Of a stretch of DNA of 64,000 nucleotides, positions 18,080 to 26,562 are shown piece after piece (positions within the stretch are counted from its first letter, which is position 1; every line of letters begins with the position of its first letter). The notes below the pieces were generated by a model. The model searched no databases. It saw nothing but the letters and a program-made list of their open reading frames with translations, and was not told the origin of the DNA. The position numbers and the translations under genes are program-made. This DNA comes from CBDDHT01 sp965228615 (GTDB lineage: Bacteria; Pseudomonadota; Alphaproteobacteria; Rhizobiales; Methyloligellaceae): positions 3,100,001-3,164,000 of the forward strand of contig CBDDHT010000004.1 of assembly GCA_965228615.1 (NCBI GenBank), read 5' to 3'.

Positions 18080-18283
18080 CTATCGGTTCAAGACGTTTCG
18101 CTGCTTTTTCAGGATTCGAGCCAACTTCCGCAACAGCGGCCGTGTACCGCCTTTGTAGGCATTGCGGGCAACGATCGCCTTACCGGCTGCCGTCCTTGGC
18201 CCGGTCGCGTGGTTCCATGGTTTCCAGCGCCGGATCAGTTTTGCCTGTCGCAAGCGGCGCTCCTGGGTCCAGCCGTTCGCCAT
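18080..18283 (-). CDS. Small basic conserved hypothetical protein
   Basis: 67 residues, strongly basic (WTQERRLRQAKLIRRWKPW; later RNAYKGGTRPLLRKLARI). I recall this pattern from proteobacterial phage-like regions, where it usually follows the larger helical gene seen here. It overlaps the end of that gene (18180-18830) by 104 bp in another frame, an unusually long same-strand overlap. A nucleic-acid-binding role is possible from the charge, but none is established. Confidence 0.6.
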   Translation of the reverse strand: MANGWTQERRLRQAKLIRRWKPWNHATGPRTAAGKAIVARNAYKGGTRPLLRKLARILKKQRNVLNR

Positions 18284-18830
18284 GCTCTACCTCCAATAGT
18301 GTGTTTGGCGCATCCCGCTCCTCCAGAGAGGTAAATTCTTGTTGCGCCGGCGCGGCATTGTTCACTTGCAGATTCCCATAGGCAATGTTTGCCTGCCCGA
18401 CACACCCTGCTGCCGGCCCGCTACTGACCGTTGCTAAAGCTTCCCATGTCGCACGGCATTGCGATTGAGCCCGCAATGCCAGTTTCAGGTACCGGTCCAA
18501 AGTATCCACGTGTTCCGCATTGATGGCCCGTCGTGCGAGATTGTTGAAGATAGCGTCAAGAGTGTGAGCTTGGACTGCCAACATCGCTTGGCCGCGCTGC
18601 AGATCGCCGTCATTTGCGAGTGCTGCTTGCTCGGATAAGCCGTCGACCAGGGCTGATAATTCGATATCGCCGAACCCCTTGCCATACTCTCTCAGAGTAG
18701 TCGCCGCCTGCACCGTCGGGCGTAATATCGTTTGGGCCATAAACTTGTTGTGGTCGGTACCCGGATCATTAGCGGTAGCAATCGACTCGGACTGAACTTG
18801 TCTTTCCGGTTTTAAATTGTTCGCCGTCAT
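18180..18830 (-). CDS. Conserved hypothetical phage-like helical protein
   Basis: 216 residues, predicted helical, no membrane segment. Recognisable family-like stretches are LDAIFNNLARRAI, LKLALRAQSQCRATWEAL and the following AGCVGQANIAYGNLQVNN, a pattern seen in prophage/island hypothetical proteins next to the small basic gene downstream. The ATG at 18830 has AAAAGG upstream and is preferred over a GTG 45 bases earlier. Function unknown. Confidence 0.65.
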   Translation of the reverse strand: MTANNLKPERQVQSESIATANDPGTDHNKFMAQTILRPTVQAATTLREYGKGFGDIELSALVDGLSEQAALANDGDLQRGQAMLAVQAHTLDAIFNNLARRAINAEHVDTLDRYLKLALRAQSQCRATWEALATVSSGPAAGCVGQANIAYGNLQVNNAAPAQQEFTSLEERDAPNTLLEVEHGERLDPGAPLATGKTDPALETMEPRDRAKDGSR

Positions 18831-18849
18831 CGCAGGCCTTTTACGTTTG

Positions 18850-19044
18850 TTAGCGCTGACCCTCGGTGCCTTCACGAGGCTCAGGAATGTGCTTTCTCAA
18901 TGCCCAAGGGACGCGATAGAGAATGCATCCACCGTCCAGTCGCTCGCTTGAGATCCTTGCTTCGGGTCGCTGATGGCATTCGGCAATGGGTTCATCGATG
19001 CTCGAGATCCTGATATCTCCCCAGTATTTTCTCGGATCCATCAT
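18850..19044 (-). CDS. Small hypothetical protein
   Basis: 64 residues starting at the double Met (MMDPRKYWGDIRISSIDEP), with an AAGGAAAAAAGGG purine run upstream. A longer frame to 19233 is open, but its extra N-terminus is unconvincing. It ends in a charged tail. The protein lies in the leftward maintenance operon between the replication-like gene and the helical protein. No domain recognised. Confidence 0.5.
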   Translation of the reverse strand: MMDPRKYWGDIRISSIDEPIAECHQRPEARISSERLDGGCILYRVPWALRKHIPEPREGTEGQR

Positions 19045-19284
19045 TGTGGCGCCCTTTTTTCCTTTCTGCCGGTATCTTTGCATCTGAGTTTTAGGCCTCT
19101 CAGCTCGCCGCAGGCTTCTCCGGAGAGCATGGCCTGCAAACCTTGTGTTGTTACTTTCTTTGAGATTCTTTTGATATATGTCTAGCCTCTTTGACGTACC
19201 CTTGACCTCACTTTGATAACACCTTGAAAACACCTTGATGTCGCAAGCCAGTGCGTATGAGACTAAACCGAAAACACACGAACT

Positions 19285-20508
19285 CTATGCCGATTCTGCT
19301 GCATTCGCTCTACCCTCGGCGCGGGAGACTAGGCGTTCGTATTCTGCAATGTGCTCTTCGCACACGTTATTTGTCTCCGCCCACCATGCAGAGGTGAGTG
19401 ACGTATGTGGTCGATATCGCAGTCGGGCGACGCCTATGAGCTCCACATGATTAATATGCCGTTTCACAGGTATGATCCACTCGGCGCCTCTTTCGTTGAC
19501 AGCGCGCAGAGACTGCACATTGGTGAGCATCGCCATGCCTGCTTCATATGCAGCTCGACCTAGGCGACTCTCGGGACCGCAACTACTATCAATACTGAGC
19601 GGGTGAATTATCTCCGCGTCTTCATTGCTGCTTTCGAATAAACAGGGGACCCATTGAATCAATCCACAATCTTCGAGACAGTCCAGCCTCTTCCAAAAAG
19701 GCGCATATCCTTCCGACTGGGTGTGGGCGGAGCAGTCCAAATGCACCTTCACAATCTCACACCGACTAGGTGCTGCTATGCATTCCACTGTAAAACCCCA
19801 GACGACGAACTCGCCATACTCTGCCACCTCGAATCTTTCCCACTTCTGGTGAATAATCGATCGTGAAATTCCACCATCTTCCCTTAGGTTCTGTGAGTGA
19901 TAGAGGTCGACTAAAAGTCGCAGCGTCATGACATCGCTTGCTTGCCGCACCCGCTCCAAAGGCGGGATTTCGCCAACGGCTCCTGTCACCAACGAGTTGG
20001 GCAACCACACAAGATTCGATGTGCGATCGACTGCGATTACTTTGAATTTGTAGTCGCCTATCGACTTCAGCCTGCCCTTTCTTTGAGCTCGAATTGCGGA
20101 TTGCTTTAGCTTTGAGTCAGCCAGGGGGCGTCCGCTGGCGACGTGATCAACAGCCTCCTGTTCCAGTGATGAAAGTGCTGACTGGTCAAATGCCAGCTCA
20201 GCCCAATCAAGGAGTTTATACTTTGGCTGAGATCGCGTGCCGACCATACTGACAAATCCATCGGTCACCAAAGAAGTGATGGCAGTCTTGGCTCGACTTC
20301 GCGAGATGCTCGTATATTTTTCGATCGCGTTTGCAGACCAGGGCGACGTCCGATTGTCGCGGCCAGTCCCACGGGCTAGGATGAGATAGGCCGTTGCAGC
20401 GTTGAGTCCGATGTCACAGACTTTGGCAAAGGTCCGGCGATCAATTGCAAAAAAACTGCCCTGCCGTTGTCCCTCCTTCGGGTGACGCGCCTTCGGGACA
20501 TCGCTCAT
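19285..20508 (-). CDS. Winged-helix protein, possible replication initiator or regulator
   Basis: 407 residues. The N-terminal part reads as a helix-turn-helix (SANAIEKYTSISRSRAKTAI, then SLVTDGFVSMVGT), as in winged-helix replication or partition proteins of mobile elements. The remainder (LERVRQASDVMTLRLLVDLY; ISRSIIHQKWERFEVAEYGE) has no motif I can name. The start (MSDVPKARHPKEG) overlaps the stop of the upstream gene as ATGA. A role in island replication or copy control is suggested by position beside AlpA- and ArdC-like genes, but not proven. Confidence 0.62.
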   Translation of the reverse strand: MSDVPKARHPKEGQRQGSFFAIDRRTFAKVCDIGLNAATAYLILARGTGRDNRTSPWSANAIEKYTSISRSRAKTAITSLVTDGFVSMVGTRSQPKYKLLDWAELAFDQSALSSLEQEAVDHVASGRPLADSKLKQSAIRAQRKGRLKSIGDYKFKVIAVDRTSNLVWLPNSLVTGAVGEIPPLERVRQASDVMTLRLLVDLYHSQNLREDGGISRSIIHQKWERFEVAEYGEFVVWGFTVECIAAPSRCEIVKVHLDCSAHTQSEGYAPFWKRLDCLEDCGLIQWVPCLFESSNEDAEIIHPLSIDSSCGPESRLGRAAYEAGMAMLTNVQSLRAVNERGAEWIIPVKRHINHVELIGVARLRYRPHTSLTSAWWAETNNVCEEHIAEYERLVSRAEGRANAAESA

Positions 20509-21041
20509 TCCCTGCCTCCCCAATCATCGTGGTATTCCGACAGGGACTCGAGCGTGGCGAGAACGTCAGGAGCCACTTCCCCGCAGTTCTCGCGAATGCG
20601 CAGTAGGAGGCCTTTCTTGGTTGCGCAGAAGGAGTGGTTGCTCCAACCGGAATTCTTAGCTCGAGGTCTTCCCTTACTCAATTGGAGGATCCACTGCAGC
20701 GGGGTATCGATAACTCGCCACATCACGTTGACTTGGATTGTAAGCGGATTTGAAGGGTGCGCTGGTGCGGAAGTCTCGTGTTTGGGCTGCAAGGTTGCTG
20801 GTTCAGCGAAATTCTCTTCGCGCACCGCCTTGTGCTCGTAGACGGTGTCTGATGGCTCCCCAATGCAACAGACACCGGATACCTGATCGTGAAATTTGGA
20901 GTTTGGATCGCATTCTCGAATGCATTTCGCTGAGGTGCAGGCATTCGAGTTTTCAATCTCGGTCGTGCAGAGCGCCGGGTCATCGGAACCCGAATTGCCC
21001 TTCAACTGATGGTTTGGTTCAGTAGTAGGTCTTTGAGTCAT
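20505..21041 (-). CDS. Hypothetical protein coupled to winged-helix gene
   Basis: 178 residues, not recognised. The N-terminal half is polar and Cys-containing, with several Cys pairs (CTTEIENSNACTSAKCIREC) that might bind metal. The C-terminal half (VMWRVIDTPLQWILQLSKG; LLLRIRENCGEVAPDVLATL) looks like a compact helical domain. The start at MTQRPTTEPNH is a judgement, as the frame is open to 21173. It overlaps the next gene by ATGA, so the pair is likely translated together. Confidence 0.5.
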   Translation of the reverse strand: MTQRPTTEPNHQLKGNSGSDDPALCTTEIENSNACTSAKCIRECDPNSKFHDQVSGVCCIGEPSDTVYEHKAVREENFAEPATLQPKHETSAPAHPSNPLTIQVNVMWRVIDTPLQWILQLSKGRPRAKNSGWSNHSFCATKKGLLLRIRENCGEVAPDVLATLESLSEYHDDWGGRE

Positions 21042-21202
21042 CTCTTTGCTTCGATCTGATCGGTGTGCCGGACTAGGTCCAGTCGGCGTCCATATCAACT
21101 GTTGTGCCGAACGGGGTGTGGAACCGATTTCGGGAAATATCCCAAAACCGGCGAAGCGATTGGAGTAGAACAATCAGCGCACTTTCGCTGTAGATCTGGG
21201 CA

Positions 21203-21601
21203 CTACTCATCGTCTCGATTCCCCTCGGTTGGCGGGCCCCGGGCTCCAGCCTTAGGTGCGCATTCCTCTTTCAATGGGGGGCCGCCATTGTGTCCTATCC
21301 GGTCTCTTTCTGTGCCTCCACGCTCGGCGCTCGGTAAAGTATCGGAGTCTAAAGGTGCCGGTTCCTCGGTATCCGCACCGGTTTGAGCATCAATCCAGTC
21401 CAGGATATCCTCCTCGAGCCAGCACGCTGTTCCACCGATATGGATCGGTGCTGGAAAGCGACCGTCTCGCCACATCCTCCAACACGTCGTCCGCGAAATT
21501 GGCAATCTCTCGCTGACTTCCTTCCACCCGATCAGGCGCTTTCGAGTTCTTGTTTTTTCAACGGGCACGCAAGCCTCCAGCCTGTTCAACTCGACGCACA
21601 T
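21203..21601 (-). CDS. AlpA-family DNA-binding regulator / excisionase-like
   Basis: 132 residues with a MerR/excisionase-type winged helix: IGWKEVSERLPISRTTCWRM followed by WRDGRFPAPIHIGGTACWLE and WIDAQTG. This is the AlpA layout, small regulators that switch integrase expression or act as excisionases on P4-like islands. The C-terminal tail contains HNGGPPL, a short motif frequent at the ends of island and phage proteins. It probably controls excision of this island. Confidence 0.82.
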   Translation of the reverse strand: MCVELNRLEACVPVEKTRTRKRLIGWKEVSERLPISRTTCWRMWRDGRFPAPIHIGGTACWLEEDILDWIDAQTGADTEEPAPLDSDTLPSAERGGTERDRIGHNGGPPLKEECAPKAGARGPPTEGNRDDE

Positions 21602-21662
21602 TGTCGCGAACCGTTGCGCTTCGCCATGGAATTAAGTTGGGGGGAAAATTCGGCGGGTGAGA

Positions 21663-22511
21663 TTATCGAGACGAGTAGAATTCTCTAATCAGACACCTGA
21701 GACGGTCTACTGCGAACATATCCAATACGGCGTCGCGATACCGATCGTCCTCTAGTTTATTCAATGTATATTCGACTTCGAAATTGAATTTCTCGTCTCC
21801 AAAATGGCGGCGAACTGCTCCCTCCCATTTCTCAATCGCACTTACTGAAACGACTTGGCCTTCTTGGAGCAGACGAAAAAGTTGCTGTTTTGAATCGACA
21901 ATCCCGGCTGATTTTAGGATCTCTCCGCCCAGGGAGACCATCCGCTTCATGTTCAGAGCTTGCGCGCCTCGGTGGGGAGGCCGAACCGGCTTTTCGGTCG
22001 ATGGTTTGACAAGGTCTTGGCACTGGCCCCAGTTCAATGCTCGCAAGGAATTAATCAACACTCTTAGCAGTGGATTATTCGCGGCTGCGTTCAATCTACT
22101 CAAAACTTCGACCAACACATTGCGAACCTCGATGGGTGTCCGTGCTGACGGGCCTCCTCCAAGCTCCTTTAGAAAATCAAGGCCGATACGCTCAAATTCG
22201 TTGGCGTTGTTAGCTAAATCGGCGTCGACTGCCAGAAGCCAGTCGATGTAAGCAAACCGTTCCGCGGGGTCTTCCGGGTCCAGTCTGTCGAGCACCAGAA
22301 TATCTCGAGCTCTTGTCCGCTCGTAACCTGCTAAGACTCGGCCGGCTTCGCACGCGATTGCCCACTCGGCCGCTTCGAGAACACTGCCGATTCCGTGCAA
22401 GACATCTACCGCAGCACCATCTAGGTCTTGGTCATCGATAAGTGTCATCAACGGTAAAGCAGCATCTGCAACCGAGGAAAGTTTCTGCTCAATCGATTTT
22501 TCACCGCTCAT
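21663..22511 (-). CDS. Hypothetical protein
   Basis: 282 residues, not recognised. It is mostly helical and acidic, with no signal or membrane segment. The stretch FRLLQEGQVVSVSAIEKWEGAV near the C-terminus is typical of a small helical bundle. The ATG at 22511 follows GAGG and is preferred to a longer open frame. It lies downstream of the metallopeptidase gene in the same leftward unit, separated by a probable 43-residue frame. Confidence 0.55.
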   Translation of the reverse strand: MSGEKSIEQKLSSVADAALPLMTLIDDQDLDGAAVDVLHGIGSVLEAAEWAIACEAGRVLAGYERTRARDILVLDRLDPEDPAERFAYIDWLLAVDADLANNANEFERIGLDFLKELGGGPSARTPIEVRNVLVEVLSRLNAAANNPLLRVLINSLRALNWGQCQDLVKPSTEKPVRPPHRGAQALNMKRMVSLGGEILKSAGIVDSKQQLFRLLQEGQVVSVSAIEKWEGAVRRHFGDEKFNFEVEYTLNKLEDDRYRDAVLDMFAVDRLRCLIREFYSSR

Positions 22512-22632
22512 CGTTTGACCTCGTCCATTCGCTATCGACGGCACGTCGCAGATACATGCGCCCGCCATTGTTGGAGACAAACACCTCATCGAAAGCCAAC
22601 AGGACTGCCGTGCGGTCGTGGCCGGATCGCAC
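22501..22632 (-). CDS. Possible small gene linking the peptidase and hypothetical genes
   Basis: A frame starting at GTG 22632 encodes 43 residues (AVLLAFDEVFVSNNGGRMY in the middle) and ends 11 bases past the start of the next gene, an arrangement typical of coupled operon genes. The frame stays open further upstream into the end of the peptidase gene. The sequence looks protein-like but is too short for a firm call, and there is no clear ribosome-binding site. Confidence 0.35.
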   Translation of the reverse strand: MRSGHDRTAVLLAFDEVFVSNNGGRMYLRRAVDSEWTRSNDER

Positions 22633-22669
22633 TAGCGCTGACTGTTTGGCCTCTGTCGGGGAGGAGCCG

Positions 22670-23641
22670 TCATTGCGACTCCGATTTTGACGGGCTGAAG
22701 CCGCCTTGCGAAGTTAAGCCAAGAAGGGTCTCGATCTTACCTGCCGCCCGCATGACCTGATATATGTCGAGATCATCGACGGTTGTGTTGGCTTGCACGT
22801 AGTTCGCCAGATATGTTTCGGATTTCGAGCTGACTCCATTCCGCTTGCAGATGATGAAAGCAACGCTTTCAGCTTCGAGTTCTACCAGACGATGGCTAAG
22901 GGCACTGCGGTCCGGCACTTGAAGCGCCTTGTCCTTGCCAAGATGGCCGAGAATCAGATGGCCCAATTCATGGGCTAACGTGGCAAACCGCATCGGAGGT
23001 TCATGATTCTTGTTCACAAGCATCCGGTATAAATTGTGCTCGTTGGGATGTGATGCTTGCTGGATGCATTGGATCGACCCCGCCTTGCCATCTCCTGCGT
23101 CAAGATCATCCCACAATAGATTTATCTTGGCTGTTCTCTTCCGAAATTCCGCAATTTCAGCTTCGCCGATCGGTCCTTCAGCAAAGAACGAAGCCACATC
23201 CTGAGGCAATTTCTTCCCTTCTGTGTCCATAACATCATAAACAAGTGCGACTGGACCGAACGGCCAAAGTATGAGCAACGGCCTAGCACCGTCCTTTGGT
23301 TTCCGACCGAACCTCATGCGCCAGTCATCGGCAGATGCGGCATATGTAAGACCTGGCTTCTGAACCTGCAAAAGCATGGCGTTGAAAGGTGCGAAATTGC
23401 GTAGGCGGACGACGAAATCCAGTAGCTCTTTGTAAGCTGAGGTTGTTCGATAGAGCCGCGAGTCCGCAAGCAGTGTATCCAACAGTGTTCGTGTCGTCTC
23501 CACATCGGATGTGCTTTGCTGTTTCTCGCCGCCGAACAGCTCCAATTGGCCCTCCGTCGCAGCATCCACAGGATCGGTTGTGTGAGATATGTCTGGCGTC
23601 TCAACTACAGGAGTCGGTTTTCCAGAAATCGGTTCTGTCAT
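22670..23641 (-). CDS. ArdC/ImmA-IrrE-type zinc metallopeptidase
   Basis: 323 residues. The N-terminal ~190 residues resemble the ArdC-type DNA-binding domain (LLDFVVRLRNFAPFNAMLLQ; RPLLILWPFGPVALVYDV). The C-terminal part is an IrrE/ImmA-like gluzincin with HELGH at 224-228 and a downstream acid in VELEAESVAF. ArdC proteins are antirestriction factors of conjugative plasmids, while ImmA/IrrE peptidases cleave repressors. Either would help an incoming element establish. The start at 23641 has GGGAGAG nine bases upstream. Confidence 0.82.
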   Translation of the reverse strand: MTEPISGKPTPVVETPDISHTTDPVDAATEGQLELFGGEKQQSTSDVETTRTLLDTLLADSRLYRTTSAYKELLDFVVRLRNFAPFNAMLLQVQKPGLTYAASADDWRMRFGRKPKDGARPLLILWPFGPVALVYDVMDTEGKKLPQDVASFFAEGPIGEAEIAEFRKRTAKINLLWDDLDAGDGKAGSIQCIQQASHPNEHNLYRMLVNKNHEPPMRFATLAHELGHLILGHLGKDKALQVPDRSALSHRLVELEAESVAFIICKRNGVSSKSETYLANYVQANTTVDDLDIYQVMRAAGKIETLLGLTSQGGFSPSKSESQ

Positions 23642-23952
23642 TCCGCAAGCTCTCCCAGCGGCATTCAATCCCAGTTATACAAAAAAGGATTACCGTCGCA
23701 CGGTACGAGCCATAACTCTTGTGCCTCAAGAGTCTGGCTCGTGATGGTCGCAGCCTGGCATGTCTGGCAAACGATCTTTCGCGGCGGTGCTTCAATAAGG
23801 ATTTTTGGCCTGACTAATTATTTCAAAAACGGCGTTCGCTCGGCTGTGTTTTGAGATCGTCGTCATGTTGGACCGAAAACCATCAATGCACTAACATTGA
23901 AATTGGACCAATCAAGCGGGGCTGATCGCCGGGTTGAACTGAAGGCTGCCGA
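23642..23952. other. Divergent promoter region of the two island operons
   Basis: About 310 bases between the leftward peptidase operon and the rightward nuclease cassette. Both operons must be read from here, but I see no clear consensus promoter or operator. Confidence 0.4.
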
Positions 23953-24450
23953 ATGAGCGATCGTCATTTCTGCGGATGGAGTTTCCGTCACATTGGACAG
24001 ATCGAACCCGAGTGCGGCACGGATGGGGCTATGCTCGAACTCATGCCGCAAAGCCGCTACAAGGACGCCGAAACAGTGCCTCTGCATGCCTATGGCACCG
24101 GACCATTCTGCCGATTTCGGATTGGTCGCCAGTGTCGTGAGCCCGGCCTTTATGTACTCACCCTTGATGACGAGCCGGTCTATGCTGGTGAATGCACCGA
24201 TCTTGGAAAGCGTTGGGGATCGAATGGCTACGGCGGAATCTCGCCGCGAAATTGTTTCCGTGGTGGCCAGCAGACGAACTGCCGAGTGAACGCCGCAATC
24301 CTCGAGGCAGCAAAAAGGGGTTGCCGGTTGGATCTGTGGTTCTGTCCACTGGATAGCGACACTGGAACACGGCGATCAACCGAAACCGAAGTCATACAAT
24401 CGCTGATGCCTCCTTGGAATCGAGCGAAAATGGGCACGGTCGTGCCATGA
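23953..24450 (+). CDS. GIY-YIG nuclease-like protein
   Basis: 165 residues. A GIY-YIG core begins near residue 65: GLYVL (Tyr67), then PVYAGECTDLGKRWG (Tyr77, Arg about 87), an Asn-containing RNCFRGGQQTNCRVN segment and a C-terminal Glu in TETEVIQSLMPPWN. These are the two tyrosines, Arg and Glu expected of the fold. The first ~60 residues are unassigned. First gene of the rightward cassette; its stop overlaps the start of the phospholipase D-like gene (ATGA). GAAGG lies upstream of the ATG. Confidence 0.82.
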   Translation: MSDRHFCGWSFRHIGQIEPECGTDGAMLELMPQSRYKDAETVPLHAYGTGPFCRFRIGRQCREPGLYVLTLDDEPVYAGECTDLGKRWGSNGYGGISPRNCFRGGQQTNCRVNAAILEAAKRGCRLDLWFCPLDSDTGTRRSTETEVIQSLMPPWNRAKMGTVVP

Positions 24451-25640
24451 CGATACGGCTGGTGGACGCGGGATGGGCCACTGAGTTAACCGAGGCTGTG
24501 CGCTCGGATCCGAGCGAACTTCGGATCATCTGCCCGTTCATCAAGGTTGGTGCTCTCAATCGACTTCTGTCTTATCAGCCTAGCCGCATTCAAGTTATCA
24601 CTCGGTTCAACCTTGCGGACTTCGCCGAGGGCGTCAGCGATGTCGCGGCGTTGCGAAAGCTGCTTGAAGTTGGCGCCCAAGTTCGGGGCGTACGGAACCT
24701 TCACGCAAAGGTCTATCTATTTGGCACAAGCCGAGCGATCGTTACCTCGGCTAATCTCACCAAAGCCGCTCTTGAACAAAATCATGAGTTTGGGATGGTT
24801 GCGGAGGATGCGACGATCATCGCGACCTGCCGTTCCTATTTCGATGATCTATGGAGTCGTAGCGGTGACGACCTCGTGCAAGATCAAGCTGTTTCCTGGG
24901 CCGACACTGTCACGCGCCATCGTGCATTGGGTGGCCGGTCCAAGAAATCGAACGGCCTGGGCGATTTTGGCGCTGATGCAGGCGTTATTGAACCGCCGCC
25001 AGTTTTGCTTCCAACAATTGTCGCCGATGCTTCGCAGGCATTCGTTAAATTCCTCGGCGAGGGCAATGATCGGGTCGAATTGTCGTGTCCTACGATCGAG
25101 GAGATAGAGCGGGCCGGCTGCCATTGGGCTGTTGCTTATCCCGCCTCCAAGCGGCCGAGCGGCGTCAAGGAAGACGCCGCGATATTCATTGCCCGCCTGA
25201 CCCAGGAACCAAACGATATTCGTATCTTCGGTCGTGCCGTCGGAATGAAGCACCAGCCGGGACGGGACGATGCAACACACACTGACATCACATTGCGACC
25301 GTGGAAGGAAAAATGGCCTCGCTACATCCGCCTACACAATGCCGAATTCGTCGCAGGGACGATGGAGAACGGCGTTTCCCTCAATGAATTGATGGACGCA
25401 CTGGGAGCCGACTCGTTTGCGCCCACCCAGCGCAATGCTGCGCGCAGCCAAGGGAACACCAACCCGCGACGAGCATACCTGCAACAAGCCGCCGTTGAGC
25501 TTTCCGCGGAGGGCCTGTCGTGGCTTGGCGACCGGCTTCAGGCGGCTTTCGACACCCATGGCAAGGTCCCTCAGGACACCCTCGACAGACTGGACTGGCC
25601 AGACTTTCCAACCGCGCCGACATCGAATGACGGCGGCTGA
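24447..25640 (+). CDS. Phospholipase D-like (HKD) nuclease family protein
   Basis: 397 residues. The N-terminal ~150 residues are a PLD-type nuclease/helicase-associated domain with one HKD motif: His86-x-Lys88 in LHAKVYLFG, followed by SANLT about 16 residues later. The C-terminal half (WAVAYPASKRPSGVKEDAAI; RIFGRAVGMKHQPGRDDAT) is a separate unassigned domain. Single-HKD enzymes act as dimers on DNA or lipids; among other nucleases in this operon a DNA target is likelier. The start is at the ATGA overlap with the GIY-YIG gene. Confidence 0.82.
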   Translation: MTIRLVDAGWATELTEAVRSDPSELRIICPFIKVGALNRLLSYQPSRIQVITRFNLADFAEGVSDVAALRKLLEVGAQVRGVRNLHAKVYLFGTSRAIVTSANLTKAALEQNHEFGMVAEDATIIATCRSYFDDLWSRSGDDLVQDQAVSWADTVTRHRALGGRSKKSNGLGDFGADAGVIEPPPVLLPTIVADASQAFVKFLGEGNDRVELSCPTIEEIERAGCHWAVAYPASKRPSGVKEDAAIFIARLTQEPNDIRIFGRAVGMKHQPGRDDATHTDITLRPWKEKWPRYIRLHNAEFVAGTMENGVSLNELMDALGADSFAPTQRNAARSQGNTNPRRAYLQQAAVELSAEGLSWLGDRLQAAFDTHGKVPQDTLDRLDWPDFPTAPTSNDGG

Positions 25641-25642
25641 TT

Positions 25643-26562
25643 ATGGGGATCAACCTGATCATCGCCGTTACGGATGACGATTGGTTCGAGATGCTACGGC
25701 GGCAGTCGGATCTCAGCGAGGTCAATTTTTGGGCACCCTCGGCGGCGAACTTTCGGGCGCTACAGCCCGGCGAGCTGTTCCTCTTTAAACTGCATGCGCC
25801 CCGCAATGTGATCGTCGGTGGTGGTATTTTCGCCTATGCCAACGCGCTGCCGTGTTCTCTGGCCTGGGAAGCATTCGGCGAGACGAACGGCGCACGTTCG
25901 GCACAGGAAATGCGCACGCGCATCGCGAAGTATCGAAGGGCGGACCAGAATGATCGGACGACTTCCCCATCGGTTGCCGCATCCTGACCCAGCCGTTCTT
26001 TTTCGACGAGTCCGACTGGATTCCCGTGCCGGCAAGCTGGTCGCCCAACATTGTTTCCTTCAAGACGTATAACACCGGCGACGCGGAGGGGTTTGCGCTA
26101 TGGGAGGCGGTCAACAATCGTCTGAACCGACCGTGGTTGCCGGAAATGGCGGAAGAGCAGGCACGATTCGGTGAACCTCATCTTATTCGTCCCCGCCTCG
26201 GGCAGGGCGCATTCCGCGTACTGGTGACAGACATTTACGGGCGCCGCTGCGCGGTTACGCAGGAACGAACCCTGCCAGCGCTTGAGGCAGCGCATATCCG
26301 CCCCTATGGCGAAGGCGGCGAGCATGAAGCTCGAAACGGGCTTTTGCTACGGCGAGACATCCACAGCTTGTTTGACGCCGGTTATGTGACCGTCACGCCT
26401 GATCTCAACTTTGAGGTCAGCAGGCGCATTCGGGAAGAGTTTGAGAACGGCAGGCACTACTACGCCCTTCACGGAACGAGAATTGAGCCTCCCGAGGAGA
26501 TCGATCAACGGCCTGATCCACGCGCCTTGGTCTGGCACAATGAGCATTGTTTCAGGGGATGA
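25643..26562 (+). pseudogene. HNH endonuclease gene disrupted by a frameshift
   Basis: Two consecutive frames encode the halves of one ~300-residue HNH endonuclease. The first (from 25643) contains VTDDDWFEMLRRQSDLSEVN and LQPGELFLFKLH. The second resumes with FPIGCRILTQPFFFDESDW and holds the HNH core AAHIRPYGEGGE, NGLLLRRDIHSLFDAG and REEFENGRHYYALHG. The frames switch near 25950-25965, after KYRRADQND, without a recognisable slippery sequence. Either the gene is inactivated or a base is missing or extra in the assembly. The first ATG follows the upstream stop by two bases. The HNH half retains its catalytic residues. Confidence 0.85.

Noticed and set aside
25940..25970. Programmed frameshift in the HNH gene
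   Set aside because: No slippery heptamer or downstream stem-loop was found at the switch; a mutation or sequencing indel is simpler.
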